Positions 41,375 to 50,586 are shown, numbered from the stretch's first letter. The stretch is DNA of 64,000 nucleotides from Kitasatospora viridis (GCF_007829815.1 NZ_VIWT01000009.1:186001-250000); one strand, 5' to 3'. Notes: generated by a model not told the origin, from the letters alone. Made by a program: numbers and translations.

Positions 41375-43027
41375 TTGAGTGCGCCCGAGCCCTCCCAGGC
41401 CTCGCATCACAACTACCGCCGAACGCTCGGCACCATCAGCCTGACCGCTGTCGGTCTCGGTTCGATCATCGGTTCCGGCTGGCTGTTCGGCGCCGAGCGC
41501 GCCGCCAAGCTCGCCGGACCGGCGGCGCTGCTCGCCTGGGTCATCGGTGCGGCGGTGGCCCTGGTCATCGCGCTCACCTACAGCGAACTCGGCTCGATGT
41601 TCCCCAAGGCCGGCGGCATGGTCCGCTACGGCCAGTACTCGCACGGCTCGCTGGCCGGCTACCTGGCGGCCTGGGCCAACTGGATCGCCATCGTCTCGGT
41701 GATCCCCGGTGAGGCCACCGCCTCCGTGCAGTACATGAGCTCCTGGAGCTTCGGCTGGGCGCACGGGCTGTACGACGGCGAGAAGCTGACCGGCAGCGGG
41801 GTCGCGCTCGCCAGCGTGCTGCTGGTGGTCTACTTCGTGCTCAACTGGTTCGCCATCACGCTCTTCGCGAAGACCAACACCGCGATCACGGTGTTCAAGG
41901 TGGTCGTCCCCACGCTGACCGCCGGCGCCCTGCTGCTCGCGCACTTCGACAGCCACAACCTGACCGCCCGCGGCGGCTTCGCCCCGCACGGCTGGAACGC
42001 GGTCTTCACCGCCGTCGCCACCTCCGGCATCGTCTGGGCCTACAACGGCTTCCAGTCCCCGCTGAACCTGGCGGCCGAGGCCAAGACCCCCGGCAAGTCG
42101 CTGCCCAAGGCCGTGATCAGCTCCATCCTGATCGCCCTGGTGATCTACCTGGCGCTGCAGACCGCCTTCCTCGGCGCGCTGCCGCACGACGCACTGGCGC
42201 ACGGCTGGTCCGGGATCGGCTACAAGTCGCCGCTGGCCGACCTGGCCACCGCCTGGGGCCTCAACTGGCTGGCCCTGCTGCTCTACTCGGACGCCTTCAT
42301 CTCGCCCAGCGGCACCGGCATGATCTACGCCGCGACCACCTCGCGCATGATCCACGGCGTCCAGGAGAACGGCCACCTGCCGACGATCTTCGGGCGGGTG
42401 GACCCCAAGACCGGCGTGCCGCGCCCGGCCCTGCTGCTCAACCTGTTCATCGCCTTCCTCTTCCTGGCCGTCTTCCGCGGCTGGGGCTCGCTGGCCTCGA
42501 TCGTCTCGGTGGCCACCGTGATCTCCTACGTCACCGGCCCGGTCGCCGTGATGGCGCTGCGCCGGCTCGCCCCCGAACTGCCGCGCCCGGTGCGGCTGCG
42601 CGCCATGCCGGTGATCGCCCCGGTCGCCATGGTCTTCGGCTCGCTGGTGCTCTACTGGGCCCGCTGGCCGCTCACCGGCAAGGTGATCCTGCTGATGGCC
42701 GCCGGCCTGCCGATCTGGGCCTGGTACGAGCTGCGCAAGCCGTGGGAGGTGCTCAAGCCGCACCTGAAGGCCGGCGCCTGGATGATCGCCTACCTGCTGG
42801 TCATGGCCGGCGTCTCGTGGGCCGGCAGCAAGGCCTACGGGGGCCGCGGCTACCTGCCCGAGCCGCTGGACCTGGTGGTCGTGGCCCTGCTCGGCCTGGC
42901 CTTCTACTACTGGGGCGTGCGCAGCGCCTGGGCGAACCCCTCGCTGGCGCAGGTGACCGCGGAGCTGACCGCCGAGCGGGCGGCCGAGTCGGCCGAGCCG
43001 ACCGAGGGCGCGGCGGTGCCTGCCTGA
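41375..43027 (+). CDS. APC-family amino acid permease
   Basis: 550 residues with about twelve to fourteen membrane helices. The TM1 signature LTAVGLGSIIGSGWLFGAE and the TM6 region IVWAYNGFQSPLNLAAEAKTPGKSLP are typical APC (aspartate/glutamate or basic amino acid) transporters. It uses a TTG start (41375) with AGGA 7 nt upstream; no ATG or GTG is placed better. Monocistronic and ended by a strong hairpin. Substrate unknown. Confidence 0.92.
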   Translation: MSAPEPSQASHHNYRRTLGTISLTAVGLGSIIGSGWLFGAERAAKLAGPAALLAWVIGAAVALVIALTYSELGSMFPKAGGMVRYGQYSHGSLAGYLAAWANWIAIVSVIPGEATASVQYMSSWSFGWAHGLYDGEKLTGSGVALASVLLVVYFVLNWFAITLFAKTNTAITVFKVVVPTLTAGALLLAHFDSHNLTARGGFAPHGWNAVFTAVATSGIVWAYNGFQSPLNLAAEAKTPGKSLPKAVISSILIALVIYLALQTAFLGALPHDALAHGWSGIGYKSPLADLATAWGLNWLALLLYSDAFISPSGTGMIYAATTSRMIHGVQENGHLPTIFGRVDPKTGVPRPALLLNLFIAFLFLAVFRGWGSLASIVSVATVISYVTGPVAVMALRRLAPELPRPVRLRAMPVIAPVAMVFGSLVLYWARWPLTGKVILLMAAGLPIWAWYELRKPWEVLKPHLKAGAWMIAYLLVMAGVSWAGSKAYGGRGYLPEPLDLVVVALLGLAFYYWGVRSAWANPSLAQVTAELTAERAAESAEPTEGAAVPA

Positions 43028-43044
43028 CCCGTCGTCACGGCTCA

Positions 43045-43081
43045 CCGGGCCCGCCACCGCGTTGCGCGGTGGCGGGCCCGG
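43045..43081. terminator. Bidirectional terminator between APC permease and kinase
   Basis: 17-bp perfect stem, left arm CCGGGCCCGCCACCGCG, loop TTG. It sits in the 60-bp gap between two convergent genes and can serve both. Confidence 0.85.
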
Positions 43082-43087
43082 CCGCTG

Positions 43088-44890
43088 TCAGTACGGCGTG
43101 TCGAAACAGCCGCTCTGGGTCCAGGCCGAGGCCCCGAACTGGTTGGCCGCCCGCATCGCCACGCAGATGTGGTCGCCGGAGGCCGGACCGGTGATCACGT
43201 AGCTGGTCCCGCCGGACGAGTAGACGTTGCTCACCTTCGAGGTCTGGTTGTCGTACTGGATGTCGTAGCGGGTCGCGTTCGCCACCGTGTTCCAGGTCAG
43301 CGTCAGCGGCATCGAGGCGCAGTAGCCGAAGCACGCCTCGTTGTACCGCGCGTCGAACCCGGGCATGGCCGCCGGCGGGGAACCCTGCGGCGGGGCGGGG
43401 GTCGGCGCGCCACCGCCTGACGTACCGCCACCTGCGCCGCCTCCGCCGCTGGAGCCGCCGCTGGTGCCGCCGGAAGTACCGCCCGACGTGCCGCCGCCCG
43501 TGCCCGAGGAGCCCCCCGAGCTGCCGCCCCCGCCGGAACCGCCGCTCGTGCCCCCGCCCGAGGAGCCCGACCCGCCGCCGGTGCCGCGCGCGCCCCCGCC
43601 CGAGGTGCCGCCCGCGCTGCCGCCCCCGGAGCCGCTCGCCGGCTTCGACACGCCGCCGCCCCCGGCCGGAGCGGCCGAGGTCACCGGCGCGGCCGGCGCG
43701 CTGTTCGGCGGCGGTGCCGAGGACGGTGCCGCTGACGACGGCGGCGCCGACGACGGCGCGGCAGGCGCGGACGAGGGCGCGACGGCGGACGGCACCGCTC
43801 CCGCACCGGACGCGCTCCCGCTCGGCGCCGCCGACGCCGAGGCGCCCGACGGGCTCCCGCTCGGACCGCGCAGCCCCTGGGTGTTCGCCGGGGTGCGCCC
43901 GTCCAGTCCCAGCACCGCCGTCACCACCAGGCCGGCCACCACCACCGCCGCCAGCGCGATCAGCACCGGCCGGCGGCGCGACACGGCGCCGCCGCTCCCC
44001 GGCCCCGCCGGCACCGGCACCGTGACCGGCAGCGTCGGCGGATGGGCGAACCGCCGCAGGCTGGTCACCCCGCTCAGGTCGAGCGTCGCCTCGCCCAGGC
44101 CCAGCGCCTCGCCGAGCTCCTCGGTACCGATCCGCTCCTCGGGATCCTTCGCCAGGCAGCGCTGGACGGCGCCGAGCAACTCGGCCGGCACCGCCTCAAG
44201 GTCCGGCTCCTCGTACACGATCCGGAACCCGAAGCCGAAGGAGTCGGTCTGCCCGAACGGGTGCTGGCCGGTCGCCGCGAACGCGAGCACCAGCCCGAGC
44301 GCGAACACGTCGGCCTTCGGCCCGACCCGGCCGCGCCCCTGCAACTGCTCCGGCGCCATGAACTGCGGCGTGCCCAGCAGCACCCCGGTCTGGGTCAGGG
44401 TGGTCACCGCCGCGCCCCGCGCGACCCCGAAGTCGATCAGCCTGGGCCCGTCCGGACCCAGCAGGATGTTGCCGGGCTTCACGTCGCGGTGGACCAGCCC
44501 GGCCGCGTGGATCGCGGCCAGCGCCTCGGCCAGCCGCGCCCCCAAGGCCCGCACCGGCACCACGCCCAGCGGGCCGTGCTCGGCGATCACCGCGTGCAGC
44601 GAGGGGCCGGGCACGAACTCGGTCGCCAGCCAGGGCTGTTCTGCGTCGACGTCGTGGTCCACCACGGCGGCCACGTACGGGCCCGACACCGCCCGCGTCG
44701 CGGCCACCTCGCGGCGGAACCGGGCGAGGAAGTCGGCGTCGTGCGCCAGCTCCTCGTTGATCACCTTGACCGCGACCGAGACGCCGTCGCGCTGCCCCAG
44801 GTAGACCTTGCCCATCCCGCCCGAGCCGAGCACGGCGACCAGCTCGTACGGCCCGACCCGCCGGGGATCGCCGTCCTGGAGCGCCTTCAC
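43088..44890 (-). CDS. Membrane Ser/Thr protein kinase with extracellular FN3-like domain
   Basis: 600 residues. Kinase domain 1-270: P-loop LGSGGMGKVY, Lys42 in VAVKVI, HRDVKPGN with Asp136, DFG at 153-155, and GTPQFMAPEQ. One membrane helix at ~309-328 (VLIALAAVVVAGLVVTAVLGL). Then a ~180-residue Ala/Pro/Ser and Gly/Ser low-complexity stalk, and a C-terminal ~85-residue FN3-like domain (LTLTWNTVANATRYDIQYDN) with three Cys. PASTA repeats are absent, so the external ligand is probably not peptidoglycan muropeptide. GTG start. Confidence 0.93.
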   Translation of the reverse strand: MKALQDGDPRRVGPYELVAVLGSGGMGKVYLGQRDGVSVAVKVINEELAHDADFLARFRREVAATRAVSGPYVAAVVDHDVDAEQPWLATEFVPGPSLHAVIAEHGPLGVVPVRALGARLAEALAAIHAAGLVHRDVKPGNILLGPDGPRLIDFGVARGAAVTTLTQTGVLLGTPQFMAPEQLQGRGRVGPKADVFALGLVLAFAATGQHPFGQTDSFGFGFRIVYEEPDLEAVPAELLGAVQRCLAKDPEERIGTEELGEALGLGEATLDLSGVTSLRRFAHPPTLPVTVPVPAGPGSGGAVSRRRPVLIALAAVVVAGLVVTAVLGLDGRTPANTQGLRGPSGSPSGASASAAPSGSASGAGAVPSAVAPSSAPAAPSSAPPSSAAPSSAPPPNSAPAAPVTSAAPAGGGGVSKPASGSGGGSAGGTSGGGARGTGGGSGSSGGGTSGGSGGGGSSGGSSGTGGGTSGGTSGGTSGGSSGGGGAGGGTSGGGAPTPAPPQGSPPAAMPGFDARYNEACFGYCASMPLTLTWNTVANATRYDIQYDNQTSKVSNVYSSGGTSYVITGPASGDHICVAMRAANQFGASAWTQSGCFDTPY

Positions 44891-45218
44891 CGTTCCACCC
44901 CCGTCGGACCCGTTCCGGACCTCGAACGCCGGTCGCCCAGCACAGTCAGCATGTCTCTCTCAGCAACCCTCGACAACGGCACGGGCGCCCACGGCCCCGT
45001 CCCTTCGATCCGACCCGACATCCCGATCGTGGCCGCAGGTCTGACGGACCACCAGGCCAGCGCACCGGTCATTGCTGACCGGTCGCGTCCGCCCAGGTCA
45101 GCGGGGCGCCCTCGGGGTCCCGTGCGGTCCGTGCGTGTTCGGGAACGGTTGCGGTGGGTACGATCGACCCGCCAACGGGGGAGCCGCGCCAGCGGCCGAC
45201 GGAACAGGGGTGCCGGAG
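44891..45218. other. Intergenic region between kinase and VOC genes
   Basis: 328 bp between divergent genes. TACGAT near 45159-45164 is a candidate -10 for the VOC gene. No convincing small gene was found; reading frames here are short and lack ribosome sites. Confidence 0.4.
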
Positions 45219-45593
45219 ATGATTCGGAAGCTGCAGATGGTCGCGCTGGACTGCGCCGACCCGGTACGGCTCGCGCAGTTCTACGCGGACCTGCTCGGCG
45301 GCCGGGTGGAGCCGGACCCGGACGAGCCGGGGTGGATCGAGGTGCACGGGTTCGAGGGCACGCCGCTGGCCTGCCAGCGGGTGGACGGCTACCAGCCGCC
45401 CGAGTGGCCCGGCCAGGGGCGCCCGCAGCAGCTCCACCTGGACTTCGACGTGGACGACCTCGACGGCGAGGAGGAGCGGGCGCTCGCGCTCGGCGCGACC
45501 CTGCTGGAGCGGACCGACCAGGTGCGCCCGGGCGCCAACTGGCGGGTCTACGCGGACCCGGCCGGCCATCCGTTCTGCCTCTGCGTGCACTGA
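45219..45593 (+). CDS. VOC (glyoxalase/bleomycin-resistance) family protein
   Basis: 124 residues of the VOC fold, one beta-alpha-beta-beta-beta pair: MIRKLQMVALDCADPVRLAQFYADLLG at the start, PQQLHLDFDVDDLDGEEERALALGA and RVYADPAGHPFCLC at the end. Such proteins isomerise, cleave or sequester small molecules. Start ATG 45219 matches the family's usual start. Substrate unknown. Confidence 0.9.
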   Translation: MIRKLQMVALDCADPVRLAQFYADLLGGRVEPDPDEPGWIEVHGFEGTPLACQRVDGYQPPEWPGQGRPQQLHLDFDVDDLDGEEERALALGATLLERTDQVRPGANWRVYADPAGHPFCLCVH

Positions 45594-45631
45594 GCGCGCC
45601 GGCACCGACGATCCGTGCCGAACCTTGATGA

Positions 45632-45660
45632 TCCGTCACCCGGGCCGTCCGGGTGACGGA
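45632..45660. terminator. Bidirectional terminator between VOC and cold-shock genes
   Basis: 12-bp perfect stem, arms TCCGTCACCCGG and CCGGGTGACGGA, loop GCCGT, in the gap between convergent genes. Its CCGTCACC core and 5-nt loop resemble the hairpins at 21353 and 21759. CCGTCAG follows at once (45661-45667). Confidence 0.78.
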
Positions 45661-45680
45661 CCGTCAGCGCTAATACCGGG

Positions 45681-45890
45681 CTACTCCACGACCCGGACGT
45701 GCTCCGCGTGCACGGAGCCGTCGGCGTCCGCGACGGGCAGGTAAGTGACCCTCAGGCCTTCGGTGAGGAACGGGAAGTCGTCGAGGGCCTCCTTCGCGAC
45801 CCGCACCTCGCTGCCGTCGTCCGCGTCGATGTACCCGTAGCCCCTGGCCTGGTTGAACCACTTGACCACGCCGCTGGCCCGATCGCTCAT
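45681..45890 (-). CDS. Divergent cold-shock-domain protein
   Basis: 69 residues with the cold-shock fold start GVVKWFNQARGYGYIDADDG. The RNA-binding motifs depart from the consensus: RNP1 KGFGFI is RGYGYI, and RNP2 VFVH is VRVA, losing the aromatic and His that stack on bases. It is also acidic. GGAGGGAG precedes ATG 45890. It may bind nucleic acid weakly or act on a special target. Confidence 0.88.
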   Translation of the reverse strand: MSDRASGVVKWFNQARGYGYIDADDGSEVRVAKEALDDFPFLTEGLRVTYLPVADADGSVHAEHVRVVE

Positions 45891-46000
45891 GCCCGACTCC
45901 CTCCGGCGGTTCCCTGGCGGTGGGCGCCCGGTCCGGCGTGCTCGCGGACCGCCCACGAGAGGTCTTCGCCCGCCGGCGGCCCGTCAAACCCGGGCCGCGG

Positions 46001-47773
46001 TCATCCCGCCCGGCTCGGGGACTCCCGCTGCGGCGTGCCGAGTTCGGTCGCCGCCTGGACCGCCGCCATGGCCGCGAGCTCGTTGGGCACCCGGGTCCGG
46101 GCGCCCAGGCCGAAGAAGCCGCCCTCCTCGTTGGCGTCGGCCACGGCGGTGGCGATCTCCATCAGGAAGACCCGGAACCCGTCCACCTCGTCGGGCGCCA
46201 CCCGGGCGACGATCCCGGTGGCCTCGCGGATCGTGCGCAGCGCCGGGTCCGCGTAGTCGGCGTACCTGGTGTCGGAGCGCAGCCCGGTCTCGAAGGTCGA
46301 CGACGCCGCCAGCTCGCGGATGAAACGCCTGGGGTGGCTCACCCCGGCCTCCCGCAGCAGCTTGACCAGCACGAAGAGCTCCTCCGGATCGGCGACCCCC
46401 TCGGCCAGCGCGACCAGCACGCCCGCCGCCAGCAGGGAGCGGCCGAGAGTCGCCCACTCCTCGGGGGTGAAGTCCCGCTCCTGCGCCCCGCCGTCGCCCC
46501 CGCCGGTGCGCAGCACCTGGAAGCCGATCTCGGCCAGCACCGCCGGGATCCGCCGCACGGCCACCAGCTCCGCCGCCCGGGCCGAGTCCGGCAACTCCTC
46601 CCAGGGCACCAGGTAGCGGGGGAGGCCGGCCCGCTGGCCGGGCACCACCGACACCCCGCCCGCCCGGCCCTCGTACTCCAACCGGGCCAGCAGCAGCGCC
46701 TCCTGCTCGGTGAACGCGACCGGCGGCGCCGGCTCGGAGATCGGCACCATCAGGCAGCCGATCGCAGCCAGGTGCTCACCGATCCGCCGGGCCTGCTGGC
46801 GCCTGGCCTGCCGCAGCCGGGTGGGCAGTTCGGCCCAGGTGCGCAGCGGCAGGACCGCCCGGCCGGCCGTCCCCGCGCCGGCGCCGTCGCCGCTCTCCAG
46901 ACCACCGCGGTAGATGGCCTGGGCCAGCTGCTCGGTGACCTGGGCGCTGGTGTAGTCGGCGAGGGTGTCGATCAGGCGGTCCTGCGCCACCATGCGGTCC
47001 TTCATCCGGCGGCACTCGTGCAGGATCGCCTCGGCGTCGAGCAGGGTCTGCTCCGAGCGGCGGTCGCCGGCCTGGCCCAGCACGTCCTGGCCGACCATGA
47101 TCACGATCATGAAGATCAGCTGGGCCAGCGTGGACAGGAAGCTCATGAAGGCGAACGGGTACGGGTCGAAGCGCTGGACGCCCAGCTCCGCGAGGCCGAT
47201 CCAGAGCAGCTGCGTCACGGCGGCGGCGTAGAACGCCCACATGCTGCCCAGCCGCCGGGTCAGCCAGGCGGCGATCCGTCCGTTGACCCCGGTCGCCTGG
47301 TCGAGCGCCTGCGGCGGCCGCTGCACCCGGTGCCGCTGGATCCACGGGTGCTGGCTGGTCTCCAGCAGGCTCACCCCGCGGCCGAGCGCCCGGTCGTGGC
47401 GGTCCAGGTGCGCCTGGAGGTCGGCGACCCGCTCGAAGATCGCCTCGGCGCTCTCGTAGGTCTGCACCGCCCGCTCGTCGGCCGCCATGCCGAGCACCCG
47501 CTGGCCGACCAGGATCGCCAGGCAGAGCACGAGTTGGACCACGTTGTCCAGGAACAGCAGGAACCCGAACGGGTAGGGGTCGATGCGGTGCAGCGGCCCC
47601 CAGGTGGCCAGCGCCATCCACCCGGCGAAGACCGCCAGCGCGACGTAGAGCGCGGGCATCGACCCCACCACCCTGGTCAGGGCGGCGGCGACGGCCCCGT
47701 TCAGCCCGACCCGCTCGTCCGCCATCCGCACCGGCTGCGGCGGCCGATCGGTCCCCATCCCGGCTGCACCCAC
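46001..47773 (-). CDS. Tandem DUF1003 membrane protein with TerB-like C-terminal domain
   Basis: About 590 residues. Two DUF1003-like units repeat: VVGSMPALYVALAVFAGWMAL with IDPYPFGFLLFLDNVVQLVL and VGQRVLG, then RLGSMWAFYAAAVTQLLWIGL with FDPYPFAFMSFLSTLAQLIF and VGQDVLG. So four membrane helices in two pairs, each followed by a charged helix with similar spacing. The C-terminal ~200 residues resemble a TerB-like helical bundle (WATLGRSLLAAGVLVALAEG...PEELFVLVKLLREAGV). GTG 47773 has GGGGAG 5-6 nt upstream; ATG 47758 is an alternative. Function unknown; tellurite or stress response is suggested only by the TerB-like part. Confidence 0.8.
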   Translation of the reverse strand: MGAAGMGTDRPPQPVRMADERVGLNGAVAAALTRVVGSMPALYVALAVFAGWMALATWGPLHRIDPYPFGFLLFLDNVVQLVLCLAILVGQRVLGMAADERAVQTYESAEAIFERVADLQAHLDRHDRALGRGVSLLETSQHPWIQRHRVQRPPQALDQATGVNGRIAAWLTRRLGSMWAFYAAAVTQLLWIGLAELGVQRFDPYPFAFMSFLSTLAQLIFMIVIMVGQDVLGQAGDRRSEQTLLDAEAILHECRRMKDRMVAQDRLIDTLADYTSAQVTEQLAQAIYRGGLESGDGAGAGTAGRAVLPLRTWAELPTRLRQARRQQARRIGEHLAAIGCLMVPISEPAPPVAFTEQEALLLARLEYEGRAGGVSVVPGQRAGLPRYLVPWEELPDSARAAELVAVRRIPAVLAEIGFQVLRTGGGDGGAQERDFTPEEWATLGRSLLAAGVLVALAEGVADPEELFVLVKLLREAGVSHPRRFIRELAASSTFETGLRSDTRYADYADPALRTIREATGIVARVAPDEVDGFRVFLMEIATAVADANEEGGFFGLGARTRVPNELAAMAAVQAATELGTPQRESPSRAG

Positions 47774-47938
47774 GCGCGCTCCCCACGGTTCGTCTCCGGA
47801 CTGCCCGCGCAGCCCCGGACATGATGACAGCAGGTGACCACCCGCTCCGATCTTTGACAACTCGTTAACACCGGTTTCGCGTCCGGTCAACGGGGCATCG
47901 GCTCAGCGAGAGGGCGTACGCCGGGAAGGGCGAAGGCG

Positions 47939-48184
47939 ATGACGGGCTCCCGAACGCACCAGCACGAAACGCACCAGCACGAACGATCGTCCGAGCGGCG
48001 GACCGCCGGGGCCGGGCCCGCCGAGCACGCCGCGCCGCCCGCCCATGTGCCGCCCGCACACGCGCCGCTCGCGCCGCCCGCCTCGCGCTACGTGCGCGGC
48101 GGCTGGTCCGTCGTGCTGATCGCGCTGATCGTGCTCGCGGTCGTGGTGACGCTGGCCGTCACGGCCGTGCGACTGAGCACCTGA
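47939..48184 (+). CDS. Small single-pass membrane protein
   Basis: 81 residues: a His/Glu-rich N terminus (HQHETHQHER), a Pro/Ala-rich stretch, and one C-terminal membrane helix (WSVVLIALIVLAVVVTLAVTAV). GAAGG lies close upstream of ATG 47939. No family recognised. The His cluster could bind metal. Confidence 0.6.
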   Translation: MTGSRTHQHETHQHERSSERRTAGAGPAEHAAPPAHVPPAHAPLAPPASRYVRGGWSVVLIALIVLAVVVTLAVTAVRLST

Positions 48185-48251
48185 CCGCCCACCCCGGACA
48201 GCGCTCGGCGGAGCGGCCCACTGGACCGCCCCGCCGTCACGTGACGAACCG

Positions 48252-48905
48252 TCAGCCGACCTTCCAGACGATCGGCGTGTCCATCGGGGCGCCGTAGGAG
48301 AGGAACTTCGGGGCCTGGCCGTTCGGCACCAGGTAGACGCCGCACTCGCGGTCGCCCTTGCCGTTCGCGGCGGGCGCCGTCGCCGGGGACTGGCACTGCG
48401 GGATGTGGTAGGTCGGCGAGCTGCTGTTGATGACGCCGCTGTCGTCGGCCGCCGTGTGCACCCAGATCCGCATGTCGTTGTAGCCGAAGTCCGGGACGGT
48501 GGCGCCGCTCTCGTTGGTGAACTCCACCGTGACGAAGTACGGGGTCTTGCCGGCCAGGTCGGACGGCTGGAAGTGCAGCGGCGCCACGTCGGCGGCGGTC
48601 GCCTTGGTGACCGAGACGGGCGTGATGGCCAGCTTGTGGCTGTCCTTGGAGTGGGCGGTGGCGCTCGCGCCGAGCGGGCTCTGGTAGGTGCCCGCGCCAC
48701 CGGCACCGCCGTTGTCCGCGGGCGCGCTCGCGCTGGCGGCGGAGGACGGCGCGGCGCCGCCGGTGTGGCTCGCGCCCGCGCTCGGAGCCGCCGAGCTCGG
48801 GGCCGGGTTGGCGGTGCCGGGCGTCTCGTCGGGCCCGCAGGCGGTCAGCAGCAGCGCGATCGCGGCGGTGGGCAGGGCGGCGCGCAGGAACGTGGTGGTA
48901 CGCAA
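48252..48905 (-). CDS. Hypothetical lipoprotein
   Basis: 217 residues from a TTG start (48905) with GGGGGA upstream. Signal peptide with lipobox LLTAC (Cys23), a Ser/Ala/Pro linker, then a ~130-residue beta-rich domain (LAITPVSVTKATAADV, PYFVTVEFTNESGATVP) like the DUF4352-type Ig-like lipoproteins. Stop lies in the recurring TGACG/CGTCA context. Extracellular; function unknown. Confidence 0.82.
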   Translation of the reverse strand: MRTTTFLRAALPTAAIALLLTACGPDETPGTANPAPSSAAPSAGASHTGGAAPSSAASASAPADNGGAGGAGTYQSPLGASATAHSKDSHKLAITPVSVTKATAADVAPLHFQPSDLAGKTPYFVTVEFTNESGATVPDFGYNDMRIWVHTAADDSGVINSSSPTYHIPQCQSPATAPAANGKGDRECGVYLVPNGQAPKFLSYGAPMDTPIVWKVG

Positions 48906-49062
48906 AGGAAAATCCCCCGTGAAGTTCTGAAACTAGCGGAACAGACTCTAACGGAACCTCAGGAGCCCCATGTGACTCCCTGGTGACGGGAAGTGTGGTG
49001 ATTCCGGCAGGATGGTGCGGTGACCACCTTTCTCCCGCACGCGCGCCCCACCAGGGGCTGAG

Positions 49063-50556
49063 GTGCTCCCGTACGTCCACCGGATCACCAAGTACGACCC
49101 CGCCGACCGCGACGAGCGCGGCGTCTACGTCGGCGCGCTGGACTCGACCAGCGACCACGGGCCCGTCGAGGCCGCCTACCTGGCGGCCGTGGCCGCGTTC
49201 GCCGAGGAGAGCGGGGCACGGCGGCTGGCCGTCCGCGAGCCGCAGGTCGCGCCGGGCTCCGTGCACTTCGGGCTGGAGCCTGCCGTCGCCGGCGGTGGGC
49301 TCGCCGGCCTGTTCCCGGCCGACCTCACCGGCTACCACGACGGCGCCTCGGTGACGCTGCCGGTGGCCCTGGAACTGGTGCGCGCGATGCTGCGCGACAA
49401 CGGCGCCTGGTGCCGCCTGGAGGCCGAGGACGCCTTCGAGGTGCACGTCGGCTGGGACCAGTACGTCCACGTGGCCAGCGCCGTGCCCTGCGCGGCGGCC
49501 GTGGCGCGCGCCCGAGCGCTGGGGCTCTTCCCCGAGCCGGTGGACGCCACCGGCCACGAGCTGGAGCCCGACGAGGAGGCGGGCCGGCAGCGCCCGGCCG
49601 ACGAGGAGTTCTGGGAGCGGGTGCGCTGGTGCGTGACGGAGCACCGGACGCTGCTCCTGGAGGAGTCGCACGTCGCCAACGCCTCGCGCTGGCACCGGCT
49701 CGCCGACCGCGCCGGGATCGCGGCGGTGCGGGCCCGGCTGGCCCCGCGGGCGCGGCTGGCGCTCTGGCCGGACCTGTCCGCCGACGTCGCCGCCGTGCTG
49801 GCCGGGCTCCCGGAGGAGGGCCTGCTCGAATTCGTCTGGGAGGACCTGGACGGCCGGATCACCAGCGCGGTCGCCGACGAGGACGGCTTCGCCGAGCTGG
49901 CCGACCGGATCCGCGACGCGCGGGCGGCGGCCGTGCTCCCGGTGTACGTCGACGAGCGCCGACCGCTGTTCACCGGCGTCCTGCCGGACGCCGACGGAGT
50001 GCTGCGGGCCCGCTGGCGGACCGACCCGTGCCCGGGCGACCGCGACTGGGCCTTCCTGAAGACCCTGCGGCGCGGGCAGCTGGTGACCGGCACGGTCAGC
50101 AGGGTCGCCGACTTCGGCGTCACCTTCGTCGACATCGGCGGCTTCACCGCGATGATCAACATCCCGGAGCTGTCCTGGCGCCCGTTCCGCGACCCCGGCG
50201 AGGTCGTGACGGTGGGTCAGCGGATCACGGCGAGGATCCTCGACGTCGACCTGGTCAGGGAACGGGTGCCGCTCTCGCTCAAGGCGGCCCGGCCGGACCC
50301 GTTGCGCGAGCTCGCCGAGCGGGTGGGCCAGGTGGTCACCGGGGAGGTGACCGGGCGGGTGCCGGCCGGCCTGCTGGTCCGGATCGAGGACCGGCCGGAC
50401 GGCTTCACCGGGCTGCTGCCCGGCACGGACGGCGGCGTCGGCGTCGGCGTGGGCGGGGGAGTCGGCGTCGGGGACCGGTTGGCGGTGGAGCTCGTCGAGG
50501 TCGACCCCGAGGCGCGGCGGATCACGCTCGCGCCCGCCCGGCCGAGCACGGGCTGA
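49063..50556 (+). CDS. S1 RNA-binding-domain protein
   Basis: 497 residues. The N-terminal ~330 are a streptomycete-specific region (YVHRITKYDPADRDERG, SDHGPVEAAYLAAVAAFAEESG). Then one S1 domain at ~345-415 (GQLVTGTVSRVADFGVTFVDIGGFTAMINIPEL), followed by a second, degenerate S1-like repeat at ~425-490 (GQVVTGEVTGRVPAGLLVRIED) interrupted by a Gly/Val run. GTG 49063 follows AGGGGCTGAG. It probably binds RNA or ribosomes. Exact role unknown. Confidence 0.83.
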   Translation: MLPYVHRITKYDPADRDERGVYVGALDSTSDHGPVEAAYLAAVAAFAEESGARRLAVREPQVAPGSVHFGLEPAVAGGGLAGLFPADLTGYHDGASVTLPVALELVRAMLRDNGAWCRLEAEDAFEVHVGWDQYVHVASAVPCAAAVARARALGLFPEPVDATGHELEPDEEAGRQRPADEEFWERVRWCVTEHRTLLLEESHVANASRWHRLADRAGIAAVRARLAPRARLALWPDLSADVAAVLAGLPEEGLLEFVWEDLDGRITSAVADEDGFAELADRIRDARAAAVLPVYVDERRPLFTGVLPDADGVLRARWRTDPCPGDRDWAFLKTLRRGQLVTGTVSRVADFGVTFVDIGGFTAMINIPELSWRPFRDPGEVVTVGQRITARILDVDLVRERVPLSLKAARPDPLRELAERVGQVVTGEVTGRVPAGLLVRIEDRPDGFTGLLPGTDGGVGVGVGGGVGVGDRLAVELVEVDPEARRITLAPARPSTG

Positions 50557-50567
50557 CGCTCCGTCAG
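50553..50567. terminator. Short stop-linked hairpin between S1 and macrodomain genes
   Basis: CTGACG-CTC-CGTCAG includes the TGA stop of the S1 gene (50554-50556) and lies before the stop of the convergent macrodomain gene at 50587. Confidence 0.5.
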
Positions 50568-50586
50568 GGGAGCTGCCGGGAGGGGG

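Noticed and set aside
45069..45605. Minus-strand frame opposite the VOC gene, ending PLTWADATGQQ
   Set aside because: Most of it is the antisense of the VOC gene; the tail alone is too short to support a gene.
50430..50475. Gly/Val-coding repeat inside the S1-domain gene
   Set aside because: In-frame low-complexity loop within a normal gene; no sign of a separate element.
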